From assembly GCF_017571475.1 (NCBI RefSeq), contig NZ_JAGETW010000008.1, forward strand, positions 62,001 to 126,000: a DNA stretch of 64,000 bases, in the 5' to 3' direction. The position numbers and the translations under genes are program-made. Positions within the stretch are counted from its first letter, which is position 1. Each line of letters opens with the position of its first letter. The notes below the pieces were generated by a model. It worked only from the letters and a program-made list of their open reading frames with translations. It searched no databases and was not told the origin of the DNA. This document shows positions 50,897 to 60,527 of the stretch, in pieces. The DNA comes from Thiomicrorhabdus sp. 6S3-12. Lineage in GTDB: Bacteria; Pseudomonadota; Gammaproteobacteria; Thiomicrospirales; Thiomicrospiraceae.

Positions 50897-53707
50897 TCAA
50901 TGGGCTTGATCCCAATTATCGCCAACCCCGGCTTCGACGACCAGTGGTACTTCCAGCGTCATAGCCGATTCCATCATGCTTATGATTTGCTGTTGCGCTT
51001 TTTCAAGATCTTTTTCGGCGACTTCGAATACCAGTTCATCGTGCACCTGCATAATCATTTGAATATCCAGATCGCAGTTATCCAGCCACTGATCGATCTT
51101 AATCATAGCGGTCTTGATGATATCCGCAGCGGTTCCCTGCATCGGCGCATTAATGGCGGTACGTTCCGCGTATTGGCGCAACTGTCCGTTGCGGGAATTG
51201 ATATCCGGAAGATAAAGACGGCGTCCGGCCAGTGTTTCGACAAAACCGTGCTGTTTGGCGTTTTCTTTGGTTTTTTCCATGTAATGCAATACGCCCGGAT
51301 AACGTGCGAAGTAGAGATTAATGTAATCTTGGGCGATATTGCGTGCGACATTAAGCTGTTTGGCAAGACCAAAAGCCGACATGCCGTAAATCAGACCAAA
51401 GTTGACAGCCTTAGCGCTGCGGCGTTGTTCGTTAGTCACCTCTTCAAGCGAGACGCCAAAAATTTCCGCAGCAGTCGCGCGGTGAATGTCCTTGCCGTGT
51501 GCAAAGGCATCGAGAAGCCCCTGATCTCCGGAAAGGTGGGCCATAATTCTCAGCTCGATTTGAGAGTAGTCGGCGGCCATCAGCTTGTAGCCAGGTCTGG
51601 CGATAAATGCTTGACGAATGCGGCGGCCTTCGGCACTGCGAACCGGAATATTCTGCAGGTTCGGTTCGGTCGAAGAGAGGCGGCCGGTAGAGGCGACGGC
51701 CTGTTGATAGGAGGTATGGATTCGTCCGGTATCGGGATTAATCTGTTTAGGCAAAGAATCGGTATAGGTTGATTTCAATTTCGCCAGACTGCGGTATTCC
51801 AGAATCAGATTCGGCATTTCATGCCCCTGTTCGGCCAGTTCGACCAATACCGGTTCCGCTGTAGAAGGGGCTCCTTTCGGGGTTTTTTTGATAATCGGCA
51901 ATTCCTGATTCTCGAACAGGATAGTTTGCAGCTGTTTAGAGGAATTCAGATTGAACTTCTCGCCGGCTAGCAGATGCGCTTTCTGTTCCAGATCATCGAG
52001 TTTTTCCGACAATTCCTGGCTCTGTTTGGCAAGCATATCTGTATCGACCAGTACGCCGTTATATTCGATCTTGGCCAATACCGGCATTAGCGGCATCTCA
52101 ATTTCGCTGAAAACCTTCTGCAAGTCTGCTTCCTGCTGCAGTTGAGGCCATAATGCCTGGTGCAGTTGCAGTGTGATTTCAGCATCTTCGGCAGCGTATT
52201 CCGCGGCCTTATCGATTTCGATCTGATTGAAAGTGAGCTGTTTTTTGCCTTTGCCGGCCAGTTCTTCAAAATGGATCGTACGACGGCTCAGATACTTAAG
52301 CGCCAGATCATCCATATTGTGACGGGTTGCCACGCTGTTTAAGGTGTAGGACTCAAGCATGGTATCAAAACGCATACCGCGCATTTCAATAGAATGATTT
52401 TTCAGAACATGCCAGTCGTATTTTAAGTTTTGACCAACTTTAGCGATTTTCTCGTCTTCAAGGATAGGCTTCAAAGCATTTAATGCTTTTTCTCGACTAA
52501 TTTGCTCAGGGGCACCTTCGTAATCATGTGCCAGAGGGATATAACAGGCGTGGATTTTCTCTTTGTGTTGAACCGCCAGACAGATACCGACGACTTCGGC
52601 ACGCATCTGATTCAAAGAGGTGGTTTCGGTATCGATGGCGAACAGATCGGCCTCCTGAATCCATTCTAGCCATTGCGTGAATTCTTCTTCGCTAAAGACG
52701 GTTTGATAGGGCTCAGTCGAGACTGTGCTGTTCGTTGTTGGTTGCTGCTCTGTTTGTGGCTGCGCCAATTTCTTCTGTACTGTCTGGCTGTGTGCTTTAG
52801 CACCGTTATTCTGGGTAAACGGCATTTCGCCTTTAACGACCTGGCCAAGCCAGGTGCGAAGTTCGTATTCGGCAAACAGCTCCTTGAGTTTTTCCATATC
52901 CGGAGCGTGGCGGTTAATGTCCGCAAGTCCTACCGGAAGCTCGCAATCAAGTTTAATGGTGGTTAACTGTCGTGAAAGTTCAAGTTGTTCGAGGTTATTG
53001 CGCAGATTTTCGCCGATCTTACCTGAAATCATTGGTGCATTGGCAATCAGATTATCAATATTGCCGAATGAATTGAGCCATTTGACGGCGGTTTTCGGGC
53101 CGCATTTCGGAATACCCGGAATATTATCGGCACTGTCGCCGACCAGAGCCAGATAATCGATGATTTGATCAGCACGGACGCCGAATTTTTCCTGTACGCT
53201 TTCCGGTGTCATAAGCGTATCGTTCATGGTGTTGATAAGGGTGATATGCTCATTGACCAGTTGTGCCAAATCCTTGTCACCGGTCGAAATCAGAGTGTCG
53301 TGTCTGGCTTCGGTCGCCTGATGCGCCAAAGTTCCCATAACGTCATCCGCTTCGACGCCGTCGATCACGAGAAGAGGCAACCCGAGCGCTTTAACGATTT
53401 CGTGAATCGGCTCTATCTGAGAGCGTAATTCGTCCGGCATAGGCGGACGGTGGGACTTGTACTCTTTGTACATCTCATGTCGAAAGGTTGGCCCTTTGGC
53501 ATCGAAAATGACGGCCATTTTTTCCGGCTGGTATTGTACCAGCAGTTTCCCCAGCATATTGATAACGCCGAAAATAGCTCCGGTTGCCTGGCCTTTCGAA
53601 TTAGAGAGGGGCGGCATGGCATGGAAAGCACGAAAAAGGTACGAAGAACCATCCACTAAAATAAAAGGGCTATTCGGATTAACCGGGAAGTCATTGGAAG
53701 CAGTCAT
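50897..53707 (-). CDS. polA: DNA polymerase I
   Basis: A 936-residue three-domain enzyme: N-terminal 5'-3' exonuclease (ILVDGSSYLFRAFHAMPPL, GVEADDVMGTLA), an intact 3'-5' proofreading domain with D359 and E361 in AIDTETTSL, and the polymerase domain with catalytic D713 (ADYSQIELR) and D890 (VHDELVFE). It processes Okazaki fragments and fills repair gaps. All key residues are present and the length is normal. It is transcribed towards engB and divergent from thrB, an order also known from Pseudomonas. Confidence 0.98.
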   Translation of the reverse strand: MTASNDFPVNPNSPFILVDGSSYLFRAFHAMPPLSNSKGQATGAIFGVINMLGKLLVQYQPEKMAVIFDAKGPTFRHEMYKEYKSHRPPMPDELRSQIEPIHEIVKALGLPLLVIDGVEADDVMGTLAHQATEARHDTLISTGDKDLAQLVNEHITLINTMNDTLMTPESVQEKFGVRADQIIDYLALVGDSADNIPGIPKCGPKTAVKWLNSFGNIDNLIANAPMISGKIGENLRNNLEQLELSRQLTTIKLDCELPVGLADINRHAPDMEKLKELFAEYELRTWLGQVVKGEMPFTQNNGAKAHSQTVQKKLAQPQTEQQPTTNSTVSTEPYQTVFSEEEFTQWLEWIQEADLFAIDTETTSLNQMRAEVVGICLAVQHKEKIHACYIPLAHDYEGAPEQISREKALNALKPILEDEKIAKVGQNLKYDWHVLKNHSIEMRGMRFDTMLESYTLNSVATRHNMDDLALKYLSRRTIHFEELAGKGKKQLTFNQIEIDKAAEYAAEDAEITLQLHQALWPQLQQEADLQKVFSEIEMPLMPVLAKIEYNGVLVDTDMLAKQSQELSEKLDDLEQKAHLLAGEKFNLNSSKQLQTILFENQELPIIKKTPKGAPSTAEPVLVELAEQGHEMPNLILEYRSLAKLKSTYTDSLPKQINPDTGRIHTSYQQAVASTGRLSSTEPNLQNIPVRSAEGRRIRQAFIARPGYKLMAADYSQIELRIMAHLSGDQGLLDAFAHGKDIHRATAAEIFGVSLEEVTNEQRRSAKAVNFGLIYGMSAFGLAKQLNVARNIAQDYINLYFARYPGVLHYMEKTKENAKQHGFVETLAGRRLYLPDINSRNGQLRQYAERTAINAPMQGTAADIIKTAMIKIDQWLDNCDLDIQMIMQVHDELVFEVAEKDLEKAQQQIISMMESAMTLEVPLVVEAGVGDNWDQAH

Positions 53708-53768
53708 TGAAATACTCGTTATGGTAAAATTTGCCGAATCATTTTAGCGAATTACGAGATATTACTCT

Positions 53769-54719
53769 ATGTCTGTCTATACCGTTGTGGAACAGGAAGA
53801 TTTAGTCGAATTTTTACAGGATTACGAAGTCGGTGAACTGGCGTCCTTTGAGGGCATCAGTGCGGGGATTGAAAATACCAATTATTTTGTCAATACCGTG
53901 AAGGACGGACAGCGCCAGCAGTTCGTTTTGACCATTTTCGAACACCACAGTTTCGACGAATTACCGTACTTTCTGAATATTATGGCTTTTATGGCCGAGC
54001 ATGAAATTCCGACAGCCCATCCGGTTAAATCGATTTCCAACGGTTATTTGAAAGAGTTGTTAGGTAAGCCGGCCGCTTTGGTCGAGCGCCTCAAAGGCGG
54101 CGGCGTTGAAGTTCCGAACCAACAGCAATGCGCGGTAATGGGTGAAAATTTGGCGCGTTTTCATCTGGCAGGTAAAGATTTCAGTGATTTTCGTCCGAAT
54201 GATCGAGGTCTGGACTGGATGCAGTCGACCATCAACCTGATTAATGATTTTCTGCCTAACGACGAAAAATGTTTGATCGAGGAAGAGCTGGTATTTCAGA
54301 AAGCGATTGACTGGGCGCATTTGCCGCAGGGCGTGATTCACGCGGATCTCTTCTGTGATAATGCGCTTTTTTCCGGAAACGAACTGTCCGGTATTATCGA
54401 TCTGTATTACGCCTGTAATGCGCCTTTCTTATACGATCTGGCCGTCATGGTGAACGACTGGTGCCGTATCAATGCCGATACAGCCGAAGAGATTCTCTTC
54501 GATGAGGAGAAAATTACCGCCATGCTCAACGCCTATCGTTCGCAGCGTCCGTTGACCGATGCTGAAGAAGCCGCCTGGCCGGCGGCATTGCGTCTGGCGG
54601 CGTTGCGCTTTTTCCTTTCGCGCCTGAAAGACAAGCATATGCCTCGCGAAGGGGAGATGACTCAGATTAAAGATCCGGATGTCTTTAAAGCGGTGCTTAA
54701 ACTGCATCGCGATGCATAA
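53769..54719 (+). CDS. thrB: Homoserine kinase (ThrB, APH-fold type)
   Basis: A 316-residue kinase of the aminoglycoside-phosphotransferase fold that phosphorylates homoserine for threonine synthesis. The catalytic loop HADLFCDNALF (H191, D193) and the metal motif GIIDLYYACNAPFLYDLAV are clear, as is the N-terminal GISAGIENTNYFV. This is the non-GHMP form found in Pseudomonas and relatives. The following tsaC gene starts 8 bases after its stop. Confidence 0.95.
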   Translation: MSVYTVVEQEDLVEFLQDYEVGELASFEGISAGIENTNYFVNTVKDGQRQQFVLTIFEHHSFDELPYFLNIMAFMAEHEIPTAHPVKSISNGYLKELLGKPAALVERLKGGGVEVPNQQQCAVMGENLARFHLAGKDFSDFRPNDRGLDWMQSTINLINDFLPNDEKCLIEEELVFQKAIDWAHLPQGVIHADLFCDNALFSGNELSGIIDLYYACNAPFLYDLAVMVNDWCRINADTAEEILFDEEKITAMLNAYRSQRPLTDAEEAAWPAALRLAALRFFLSRLKDKHMPREGEMTQIKDPDVFKAVLKLHRDA

Positions 54720-54726
54720 TCACATT

Positions 54727-55275
54727 ATGCAGAAATTAACCGTTGAGCAGGCTGTTTCCAAGCTAAAGGCCGGAGAGGTAGTCGCTTATCCGACCGAGGC
54801 GGTGTTCGGTCTGGGCTGTGATCCTTTTAATCAGCAGGCTGTTGAGAAACTGCTTCACGTGAAGCAAAGACCTCTGGAGAAAGGCGTTATTCTGATTGCT
54901 TCTGAAATCGAGCAGATTCTGCCTTTGGTAAAACTTCAGAATGAGCCTTGGCAAGCGCGGGTGGAAGCAACCTGGCCAGGTCCGGTAACCTGGGTGTTGC
55001 CGGTTAAAAATAAATTGCCGGAATGGATTACCGGGGGACGTGATTCGGTGGCGGTCAGAGTTTCCTCGCATGCACTGGTTCGAGCCTTGTGCAGCGAATT
55101 CTGCGGGCCGTTGATTTCAACCAGCGCTAATCTCAGCGGCGGCGAACCGGCGCGTTCCTGTCAGGAGATCGAGCAGATTTTTTCCGGTCACGTCGACTGT
55201 CTGGACGGCGCTTTAGGGGAACTTTCGCAGCCGACGCAGATCTTTGAAGCCGTCAGTGGCCGAAGACTGCGCTGA
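54727..55275 (+). CDS. tsaC: Threonylcarbamoyl-AMP synthase
   Basis: A 182-residue YrdC-domain enzyme that makes threonylcarbamoyl adenylate for the t6A37 modification of tRNAs. Landmarks are VVAYPTEAVFGLGCDP, VKQRPLEKGVILIAS, WPGPVTWVLP and PLISTSANLSGG. It is the short TsaC form without a Sua5 tail. Starts at 54679 and 54712 are in frame but would overlap thrB; ATG 54727 fits the family start (MQKLTVEQAV). A perfect 16-base parS-like palindrome lies within the coding sequence at 54851-54866. Confidence 0.93.
   Translation: MQKLTVEQAVSKLKAGEVVAYPTEAVFGLGCDPFNQQAVEKLLHVKQRPLEKGVILIASEIEQILPLVKLQNEPWQARVEATWPGPVTWVLPVKNKLPEWITGGRDSVAVRVSSHALVRALCSEFCGPLISTSANLSGGEPARSCQEIEQIFSGHVDCLDGALGELSQPTQIFEAVSGRRLR
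54851..54866. other. parS-like site 5, inside tsaC
   Basis: TGCTTCACGTGAAGCA is a complete 16-base palindrome and matches 14 of 16 bases of the parS consensus; both differences are symmetric (T to C, A to G). It encodes LLHVKQ in tsaC, so the match could be partly due to coding. Confidence 0.5.
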
Positions 55276-55283
55276 GAGTCGCT

Positions 55284-56120
55284 CTAGCGGTAACGTTTTT
55301 TAGCCGAAAGGTACAGCGGATAGACCTTTTTGGCGTATTTCTGTAAATCCTGAATTCGCGTGCCGTGCGAAGGGTGGGTACTCAACAACTCCGGCGTTTT
55401 CCCGCCTTGCGTCGCCTTATCCATTTTCTGCCATAGCGTAATTGCCGCATAAGGGTCATAACCGCCTCTGGCGGCGAGTTCTACACCGATACGGTCCGAT
55501 TCGGTTTCATGCGTCCGGCTGTTCGGTAAGGTCAGTGTTACCTGCATAGCCAGAGCGGTTAGATCCATACCGACCTGTCCCATTCCAGTTGCCGCTCCAA
55601 GGATATTTAATCCGGTATTCTGCAAAACCTGTTGTGAAGCGCGTTCGCGACCATGCTCACGCAGGGCGTGCGCCATTTCATGGCCCATAATAGCGGCGAT
55701 TTCGGCGTCGGTCAGATTCAGCTTTTCGATAATACCGGTATAGAAAGCGATCTTGCCGCCAGGCATGCACCAGGCATTAAGCTGATCCGACTCGAGCACA
55801 TTCACTTCCCAGTTCCATCGCGGCGCATCGGCTCTGAATACCGCTGTCTGTGGAATCAGGCGGTTGGCGATTAAACGGACGCGTTGCGTGAGCTTGGCGT
55901 TTGTGTTGAGTTTACGTTCTTTTTCCGCCTCGCCGATCACATTGCTGTAGGCTTTTTCGCTGCTGGCCACCATCTGTTCTTCGGAGACCAGAAGAATCTG
56001 TTTGCGTTCGACGCCAACTTCGCCTTTTTTGGTGGTCGTAGTGCCGCATCCGGTCAATTGTCCGGCGCCGACAAAGATCGCCAGACTTAAAAGTAAGGGT
56101 TTACTGATTTTCAAATTCAT
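55284..56120 (-). CDS. M48-family metalloprotease lipoprotein
   Basis: A 278-residue predicted lipoprotein: lipobox LTGC with C25 and the zinc protease motif HEMAH at residues 147-151 (AAIMGHEMAHALREHGRE); the third ligand region is HETESDRIGVELAARGGYDP. This fits the LoiP/YcaL branch of periplasmic M48 proteases involved in outer-membrane protein quality control. The N-terminal residues before the domain are helical. It follows DUF4197 with a four-base overlap, so the two are coupled. Confidence 0.92.
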   Translation of the reverse strand: MNLKISKPLLLSLAIFVGAGQLTGCGTTTTKKGEVGVERKQILLVSEEQMVASSEKAYSNVIGEAEKERKLNTNAKLTQRVRLIANRLIPQTAVFRADAPRWNWEVNVLESDQLNAWCMPGGKIAFYTGIIEKLNLTDAEIAAIMGHEMAHALREHGRERASQQVLQNTGLNILGAATGMGQVGMDLTALAMQVTLTLPNSRTHETESDRIGVELAARGGYDPYAAITLWQKMDKATQGGKTPELLSTHPSHGTRIQDLQKYAKKVYPLYLSAKKRYR

Positions 56121-56908
56121 TGTTGAAAGACTTTTTTCAATAGTTCGGTTGTCTGTTTAACGGGATCCTGACGAATCGCTTTTTCTTCTTCGGCCAGATA
56201 ATAAAAGATGCCGTCAACGCTTTTATCCAAAACATGTTCCTGAAGGTTGGCGCTGATATTCGGTACCAGTGGGTAGCTCATGTATTGCGCCATCACTTTA
56301 TCGTAAAGTTGAATGGCTCCGACTTCCTGTAACTTACCGGCCACGATAGGCGCCATTTTTTCACGGATTTTATCTTCGGTTTTGCTTTTCAGATATTGCG
56401 TTGCCGAATCCTGCCCGCCGTTGTAAATTTTCTGTACATCATTAAACGTCATCTGCTTAATGCTTTCAATAAACAGCGCTTTTGCCTGAGGGGTCGCTTC
56501 TTCCGCAGCGCGGTTCAGCTTGAGTTCCAGTTCCTCGGTCAAGTTTCCGTAACCGAAGCGGCTGAGAATCCGGTCTACATTCTGCAGACTGCTCGGCAGG
56601 TTGATATGGATTTTCGGATCCAGGTTGAAACCGTCGGTTATTCCCAGCTGAGAAACGACATTTTCAGCTCCGATATTGAGCGCCTGACGAAAAGCCTTTT
56701 CCAACTCGGCGGATGTGAAGCTCGTCGTTGTTGTTGAAGTCGATCCTTTTTCCACGGTTTCGCTCGGTTCCGGTACTTTGGAAGCCGCCTGAGCATCTTT
56801 AATATACTCAATTCCTTTATTCCACCAGTCGCTGCCGGCATGGGATGGCGTGCTGAAAGTGATACCGAGCGCTAAGAGTAGCATTGAGTGTTTGTACAAC
56901 ATGATCAA
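56117..56908 (-). CDS. DUF4197 family periplasmic protein
   Basis: A 263-residue helical protein with a signal peptide ending TPSHA at about residue 24 and the DUF4197 core: AFRQALNIGAENVVSQLG, DPKIHINLPSSLQNVDRIL, NRAAEEATPQAKALFIESI and a C-terminal YLAEEEKAIRQDPVKQTTELL. Function is not established in the family. Its stop overlaps the start of the M48 protease gene, which suggests a common envelope role. ATG 56902 is an alternative start. Confidence 0.9.
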   Translation of the reverse strand: MIMLYKHSMLLLALGITFSTPSHAGSDWWNKGIEYIKDAQAASKVPEPSETVEKGSTSTTTTSFTSAELEKAFRQALNIGAENVVSQLGITDGFNLDPKIHINLPSSLQNVDRILSRFGYGNLTEELELKLNRAAEEATPQAKALFIESIKQMTFNDVQKIYNGGQDSATQYLKSKTEDKIREKMAPIVAGKLQEVGAIQLYDKVMAQYMSYPLVPNISANLQEHVLDKSVDGIFYYLAEEEKAIRQDPVKQTTELLKKVFQQ

Positions 56909-57047
56909 CCTGCTTTGTGTTGTTTCTGGTTATGAATTAAAAGCATACTGCCGAAGGAAGGAAACGGCAATAAGCAACCTTATGACAAATTATTAAGTCA
57001 TTCTAAATTGCGATTGATAGAATATGGCCTTTATCGATAAGAATTAA

Positions 57048-58007
<960 letters not shown>

Positions 58008-58022
58008 TTGCTGAATCCTTTG

Positions 58023-58047
58023 AAAAGCCCCGAAAAGGGGCTTTTTT
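58023..58047 (+). terminator. Rho-independent terminator of hemF
   Basis: AAAAGCCCC and GGGGCTTTTTT around GAAAA, 15 bases after the stop codon. Confidence 0.92.
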
Positions 58048-58149
58048 GTTTTGTGACCTGTTTGTTATTAACGGTGGACAGCAGGGTTTTTTTGGATAAA
58101 TTCTGCATGGTTGTTTAAACTGACAGGAAATACGCAATAAAAGGTCAAT

Positions 58150-58518
58150 ATGGATACATTACGCGTTGATAAATGGTTGTGGGCGGCGCGCTTTTTCAAA
58201 ACCCGGGGCGTGGCTTCCGATGCGGTTAAAGGCGGAAAAATCGAGTTAAACGGTCACAAGCCGAAACCGAGCAAAACCGTGCATGTCGGGGATAAAATGA
58301 AAATTACCCAGCCCCACCGTCAGGTGGAAATTACCGTATTGGCTCTCAGCGATAAACGAGGCAATGCGGAACATGCGCAGATGCTGTATCGGATCGACAG
58401 CGAAGTATTGAATCAGCGCAAGCCGAGTGCGGATATGGCGCTGGCCGGATACCGAGAAAAAGGTGCTGGACGTCCGACCAAACGCGACCGGCGTAAGATT
58501 GACCGTTTTTCCCACTAA
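58150..58518 (+). CDS. hslR: S4-domain heat-shock protein Hsp15 (HslR)
   Basis: A 122-residue RNA-binding protein with an N-terminal S4 domain (RVDKWLWAARFFKTRGVAS, KGGKIELNGHKPKPSKTV) and a basic C-terminal tail (GRPTKRDRRKIDRF). Hsp15 recognises stalled 50S subunits carrying peptidyl-tRNA and assists their recycling after heat stress. Length and tail match HslR well. It is preceded by GGTCAAT rather than a strong ribosome site. Confidence 0.93.
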   Translation: MDTLRVDKWLWAARFFKTRGVASDAVKGGKIELNGHKPKPSKTVHVGDKMKITQPHRQVEITVLALSDKRGNAEHAQMLYRIDSEVLNQRKPSADMALAGYREKGAGRPTKRDRRKIDRFSH

Positions 58519-58624
58519 GAGTCGGGTGCGGTTTCAAAAAAGTTTAATTTAACGCTTTTGCTATTTTCTATACTTCTGCTTCTTATTATTCCTATTCGAT
58601 TTAATCAAAATACAAGGACGCGTA

Positions 58625-59341
58625 ATGAAAAAAATGCTTATTGCTGGTGTCGCTTTAAGCTTCACAGCCATCAGTTCTCAGGTTGTTCAAGCACAGGACA
58701 GTGCGGCAACCCTGTCTCCTGTTTCTGTCGGGGTCGGTATCGATATTATTTCCGGCCCGACTCTGGAAGTCAGTTATCCGCTTAACGGATATTTAACCGT
58801 GCGTGGAACCTTGTCGACGGGTTGGTCGATTGATGAAGATATTCAGGATAGTGACATCGATTATAACGTTGAGAGTGATGGCGCCATCAATCGATTGGCA
58901 GTGGATATTCATCCTTTTCAGAACGGATTTTTCCTGTCGGCCGGTTATGGTTTGAGCGATTTCAAAATCAAACCGTCCGCTTCTTATAACAACGGCGATA
59001 GTTTCGACGTTAACGGAACGACTTATACGGTTGAATCGGCTAGCGCCGGGCTGAACGGTAAATTTGACTGGGATAGCGCACCGACTTTGAGTCTGGGTTG
59101 GGGGCACAGCCCTGAGCAGGGTTGGGGCTTTTTATTTGAAGCCGGTGCGGTCTTTACCGGTTCGGCCGGTGTAAGACTGGACGGTTACGGGACGGTAAGC
59201 ACAAATGGCGGCCTGGTCACCTATGATCTTGCCGACGATAATAACAATGTCATCCGCGATGAAGAGCAAAACCTTCAGGATGAGGTGAAAGATTACGATT
59301 TGTTGCCGATTCTGCGTTTGGGCGCAACCTATCGTTTTTAA
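58625..59341 (+). CDS. Small outer-membrane beta-barrel protein
   Basis: A 238-residue protein with a signal peptide ending VVQAQ at about residue 24 and OmpW- or OmpA-like strands: PTLEVSYPLNGYLTVRGT, FFLSAGYGLSDFKIKPSA, PTLSLGWGHSPEQGWGFLFE and a final strand LPILRLGATYRF. The phenylalanine end is the usual barrel signal. The alternating strands and long acidic loop are clear; the precise role is unknown. Monocistronic with its own terminator. Confidence 0.78.
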   Translation: MKKMLIAGVALSFTAISSQVVQAQDSAATLSPVSVGVGIDIISGPTLEVSYPLNGYLTVRGTLSTGWSIDEDIQDSDIDYNVESDGAINRLAVDIHPFQNGFFLSAGYGLSDFKIKPSASYNNGDSFDVNGTTYTVESASAGLNGKFDWDSAPTLSLGWGHSPEQGWGFLFEAGAVFTGSAGVRLDGYGTVSTNGGLVTYDLADDNNNVIRDEEQNLQDEVKDYDLLPILRLGATYRF

Positions 59342-59366
59342 CGATCACAGCTTGTCTTAAATACTT

Positions 59367-59393
59367 AAAAGCCCGCATTTAGCGGGCTTTTTT
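59367..59393. terminator. Bidirectional terminator between the barrel gene and the Mrp operon
   Basis: AAAAGCCCGC and GCGGGCTTTTTT around ATTTA, between convergent transcripts. Confidence 0.92.
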
Positions 59394-59418
59394 ATTGTAT
59401 GCGATAACGAAAAGCAAA

Positions 59419-59748
59419 CTATTCGCCGCGATAGTCGCCGGTGCGTTTTACTTTTTTGGTTTTCAGATGCAGGGCGGCTTTGGCCATTAAGTGCGCACCG
59501 ACCGGAGCGGTAATAAACAGAAACAGGGTAATCAGTATTTCATGCAGGCTGACGTCACCGCTTTTCTGGCTGAAATACAGGACCGAGACCAGCAGAATCG
59601 CGCCGCCGCCAAGGGTGGTCGCTTTGGTCGGGCCATGCAGGCGCATATAGAAATCCGGCAGCTTAACCAGGCCGAGAGAGCCGATTAAGGTCAATACGGC
59701 ACCGACAAGAACCAGAGCGGATAAAAGTAGCTCAAAGGCGAAAGGCAT
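59419..59748 (-). CDS. mrpG: Mrp antiporter subunit G
   Basis: A 109-residue membrane protein with three helices and the MnhG/PhaG landmarks GSLGLVKLPDFYMRLHGPTK and LFLFITAPVGAHLMAKAAL. It is the last subunit of the operon. The Mrp complex exchanges cytoplasmic Na+ or K+ for protons and is needed for alkali and salt tolerance. The C-terminal tail is short and basic (KTKKVKRTGDYRGE). Confidence 0.93.
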   Translation of the reverse strand: MPFAFELLLSALVLVGAVLTLIGSLGLVKLPDFYMRLHGPTKATTLGGGAILLVSVLYFSQKSGDVSLHEILITLFLFITAPVGAHLMAKAALHLKTKKVKRTGDYRGE

Positions 59749-59760
59749 AATTGTTCCTCG

Positions 59761-60030
59761 TTATTCCATAATATCGCCGCGCAGCAGGTATTTACTGAGC
59801 GCAACCGTACCGACAAAGCCCATCACGGCAATCAACAGCGCCGCCTCGAAAAACAAAGCGCTGTCGAGCAGAATACCGGCGATGACCAGCAGGCCGATGG
59901 TGTTGACGTATAAGGTATCCAGAGCCAGAATCCGATCCGGTGCGCTTGGCCCGACGTATAAACGGTAAAAACTCATTATCAACGCGATGGATACCAGCAG
60001 CAGAGCGATTTGCAGACTTATTTCGAGCAT
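59761..60030 (-). CDS. mrpF: Mrp antiporter subunit F
   Basis: An 89-residue, three-helix membrane subunit with the conserved FYRLYVGPSAPDRILALDTL loop and FFEAALLIAVMGFVGTVALS. Its start lies inside the end of mrpE (13-base overlap) and it precedes mrpG by 12 bases, so the subunits are translationally linked. Confidence 0.93.
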   Translation of the reverse strand: MLEISLQIALLLVSIALIMSFYRLYVGPSAPDRILALDTLYVNTIGLLVIAGILLDSALFFEAALLIAVMGFVGTVALSKYLLRGDIME

Positions 60031-60527
60031 GATTCAAACACCTCTTTCAGTGGGCGCTCGTAGCGCTCTTTAATTTCGTCAATGATTTCTTGAGGTTCTT
60101 TGGCGTCCAGTGCGTGTACCAGAAGCGTTTTACGATCCGCACTGAGATCGCAGCTGACGGTTCCCGGAGTCAGTGAAATGGTGTTGGCCAGGATTCCGAT
60201 CGCCAAAGGGCTGTCCAGTTCAAGAGGAACGGCGAGGAAAGACGGTTGCAAATGATCGCGTTTGCCGAGAATCAGGCGCGCCACAATCAGGTTTGCGACC
60301 AGTATGTCCCACAATACCACCAGAATGAATTTGAACAGAGTCTTAGGTTTGCTCAGACACAGGGTTTCCGGCCAGAAACCTCGTGTCAGCAGTGGAATCA
60401 CCAGAGCGAGAATTGCACCGAGAAGCATATGTCCGGCAGAAACGGTGTTGTTTAACAGCAACCATATCAGCCATAAACTGAGGCTCAAAAAAGGATGTGG
60501 CAGCCAGCTTGATCGTGTCTTATTCAT
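60018..60527 (-). CDS. mrpE: Mrp antiporter subunit E
   Basis: A 169-residue subunit with two N-terminal helices (LWLIWLLLNNTVSAGHMLLG) and a cytoplasmic part carrying NTISLTPGTVSCDLSADRKT and VHALDAKEPQEI, typical of MnhE/PhaE. It overlaps mrpD upstream by four bases and mrpF downstream by 13. Confidence 0.93.
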   Translation of the reverse strand: MNKTRSSWLPHPFLSLSLWLIWLLLNNTVSAGHMLLGAILALVIPLLTRGFWPETLCLSKPKTLFKFILVVLWDILVANLIVARLILGKRDHLQPSFLAVPLELDSPLAIGILANTISLTPGTVSCDLSADRKTLLVHALDAKEPQEIIDEIKERYERPLKEVFESCSK

